Below the pieces are notes generated by a model. It did no database searches. It worked only from the letters and a program-made list of their open reading frames with translations, and was not told the DNA's origin. Position numbers and translations under genes: made by a program. A stretch of 16,411 nucleotides of DNA, from positions 1 through 16,411 of the forward strand of contig CAYQYP010000095.1 in the NCBI GenBank assembly GCA_964421755.1. Direction: 5' to 3'. Below are positions 15,076 through 16,411 of this stretch, one piece after another. How positions within the stretch are numbered: position 1 is the stretch's first letter; each line of letters starts with the position of its first letter. Source of the DNA: CAVUUN01 sp964421755 (GTDB taxonomy: Bacteria; Acidobacteriota; UBA6911; RPQK01).

Positions 15076-15097
15076 GACCCGCCCTCTGGGCGGGGTC
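15076..15097 (+). repeat. Stable hairpin in the leader of the three-repeat protein gene
   Basis: GACCCGCCC (15076-15084) pairs with GGGCGGGGTC (15088-15097), leaving a 3-base loop and one bulged G. It lies 45 bases before the ATG at 15142, between the predicted start site and the ribosome binding site. It has no T-run, so it is more likely an mRNA-leader structure than a terminator. Confidence 0.55.
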
Positions 15098-15141
15098 GGA
15101 GGGCGAAGGATGAGACTCGTGTCTTCGAAGGAGAGCAGAAG

Positions 15142-16411
15142 ATGAAGGGAGCCAAAATAGCCGGCGGGGCATTCGTCATCATGCTCGTCTTCCTCGTCCT
15201 CGCCCTAACTTGGTGGGCACTCGAGCAGTACATCGGCCCGGGTGCAGCGACCTCGCCGGCGCCCATCCCCACGAACGGGCAGGCGGCGGAGGCCGCCGAG
15301 GACTTCCTCTATGGCCGCGTCACCACGGATGACGGTGCCACCTATGAGGGGCGGCTGCGTTTCGGAGGCGACGAGGAGGCGTTCTGGGGCAACTACTTCA
15401 ACGGCCTCAAGGACGAAAACCCGTGGTCTGACTACGTCCCGCCCGAGCGGCTCACTCGGAAGCGCCCCCCGATCGAGATCTTCGGGTTCGAGATCTTCCG
15501 CGGCGAGCGTCAGATCGAGCTCCACCGGCCATTGATGGCGCGCTTCGGCGACATCGCGCGCATCGAAGCGCGCGGCCGCGACCTCTGGGTGACTCTGAGG
15601 AGCGGAACCCGTTTCCACCTCGATCGCTTCGCCGCCGACGATTTCGCCGACGGGCTGCGAGTGTGGGACGGCAGGCGCGGCGTCGTCGACCTCGACGAAT
15701 GGCGGATCCGCGCTATCGAGCTCCTCCCCAGCGGTGGGCGGGAGGGCTCGCCTGACCGGCTGCACGGTACTGTACGCACGGGGCACGGCGAATTCACCGG
15801 CTTCATTCAATGGGACCGCAAGGCGTGCGTCGGTTCCGACGAGCTCGTCGGCCAGAGCGCCGAGGGTAAGCTGACCCTTCGTTTCGACACCATCCGCTCG
15901 ATCGCGCGCCGTCCCCGCGACAGAGCGCTCGTGACGCTCCACAACGGTCACGACATCGTACTCTCCGACACGAGTGACGTCGGCAACGGCCACGGCGGGA
16001 TCTACGTCGACGACCGCCGCTACGGACGCGTGCTGGTCTCCTGGAACGCCTTCGAGCGCATTGACTTCAGCGCTGGCGGCAGCGGGCCCACCTACACCGA
16101 TTTCCCGCCGGGGAGCCCGCTCACGGGAAGCGTTACCACCCGCGCGGGTCGCAGCCTCACCGGCCGGCTGGTCTACGACTTGGACGAGAGCGAGACCACC
16201 GAGACGCTAGACGCCCCGTCCCGGGGCGTGGACTACACCCTCCCCTTCGGCCTGATCGCCTCGATCGTACCCGCAGCGCGAGAAGAGCGGGGGGCCCAGC
16301 CCGTGAGGGTGACGCTCCATGACGGAGAGGAGCTGCAGCTCGAGCCCGCCGGCGATCTCGGCGAGGCCAATGCCGGCATGCTAGTCTTCGTCCAGGGCCG
16401 TCAGCGCCCCG
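15142..16411 (+). CDS. Membrane-anchored protein with three internal beta-rich repeats, 3' end beyond the window
   Basis: ATG at 15142 follows GGAG of GAAGGAGAGCAGAAG by about 8 bases. The frame is open to the window end, giving 423 complete codons of a longer protein. One N-terminal membrane anchor (residues 7-27, GGAFVIMLVFLVLALTWWAL) is followed by a soluble, presumably extracytoplasmic part. Three related units are visible. They open LYGRVTTDDGATYEGRL (56), LHGTVRTGHGEFTGFI (207) and LTGSVTTRAGRSLTGRL (327). Each is followed by an (R/P)F(G/D)xI segment at 134, 247 and 368 and a V-TL-x-(S/N/D)-G strand pair, such as VTLRSGTRFHLD, VTLHNGHDIVLS and VTLHDGEELQLE. The pattern suggests tandem SH3/Sm-like beta barrels. 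I remember it only as a conserved acidobacterial hypothetical protein. The promoter palindrome and leader hairpin upstream suggest regulated expression. Confidence 0.85.
   Translation, partial: MKGAKIAGGAFVIMLVFLVLALTWWALEQYIGPGAATSPAPIPTNGQAAEAAEDFLYGRVTTDDGATYEGRLRFGGDEEAFWGNYFNGLKDENPWSDYVPPERLTRKRPPIEIFGFEIFRGERQIELHRPLMARFGDIARIEARGRDLWVTLRSGTRFHLDRFAADDFADGLRVWDGRRGVVDLDEWRIRAIELLPSGGREGSPDRLHGTVRTGHGEFTGFIQWDRKACVGSDELVGQSAEGKLTLRFDTIRSIARRPRDRALVTLHNGHDIVLSDTSDVGNGHGGIYVDDRRYGRVLVSWNAFERIDFSAGGSGPTYTDFPPGSPLTGSVTTRAGRSLTGRLVYDLDESETTETLDAPSRGVDYTLPFGLIASIVPAAREERGAQPVRVTLHDGEELQLEPAGDLGEANAGMLVFVQGRQRP

Noticed and set aside
15205..15993. 262-codon open frame on the minus strand opposite the three-repeat protein
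   Set aside because: Composition is shadow-like, with no start signal; the plus frame shows an anchor and clear internal repeats.
1..16411. CRISPR arrays, tRNA or rRNA genes, complete insertion sequences
   Set aside because: No regularly spaced direct repeats with unique spacers, no recognisable rRNA or tRNA sequence, and no transposase or integrase reading frame were seen by eye; no tool-based scan was possible.

Overview
The window reads as GC-rich chromosomal DNA from a soil-type bacterium, most likely an Acidobacteriota. The best evidence is a PadR regulator whose stop overlaps the start of an 874-residue 'orphan' MacB/FtsX permease with two FtsX modules and no ATPase beside it. That is the acidobacterial duplicated orphan permease (ADOP) arrangement. 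A large secreted protein whose C-terminal domain I remember mainly from acidobacterial proteins agrees with this. No rRNA, tRNA, CRISPR array or intact insertion sequence was seen.

Left part (1-7140). A 5'-truncated outer-membrane, MetA-pathway-type transporter (1-875) is followed on the same strand by a 786-residue cytoplasmic type I sulfatase (1075-3435) with an intact CSPTR signature. Two adjacent perfect hairpins (3494-3543) separate it from a convergent minus-strand series: a four-helix membrane protein (3579-3998), an 885-residue secreted mosaic protein (4238-6895), and further upstream a 27-codon ORF with an ideal ribosome binding site (7057-7140). A perfect 15-bp inverted repeat (6937-6973) lies between the last two.

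Middle part (7141-10052) is a patch of gene debris around one small intact module. A glycoside hydrolase of the MGH1/GH63-like glucosidase type survives only as its C-terminal part, with a frameshifting internal deletion at about 8661 and a lost C-terminus. Downstream is a two-gene module with its own sigma70-like promoter: a 71-residue protein overlapping a nucleotidyltransferase (9079-9847). It resembles a toxin-antitoxin pair, but the small partner is not a recognised antitoxin or HEPN protein. Directly after it on the opposite strand is a roughly 50-codon fragment of a SAM-dependent methyltransferase (9850-10008), cut off where the padR promoter starts.

Right part (10010-16411). The padR promoter carries two near-identical 13-bp palindromes over its -35/spacer and -10/start, followed by padR and the ADOP gene, translationally coupled by ATGA. 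A 570-bp stretch without a convincing gene follows. Then comes a minus-strand nine-helix membrane protein with two CxxCGR motifs (13604-14833). Diverging from it is a promoter with a perfect CAAAGTACTTTG palindrome in the spacer, a leader hairpin, and a membrane-anchored protein of three internal repeats that runs off the window (15142-16411).

No complete new multi-gene system is evident. The most promising leads are the nucleotidyltransferase pair, the 27-codon ORF with its downstream hairpin, and the mosaic secreted protein.
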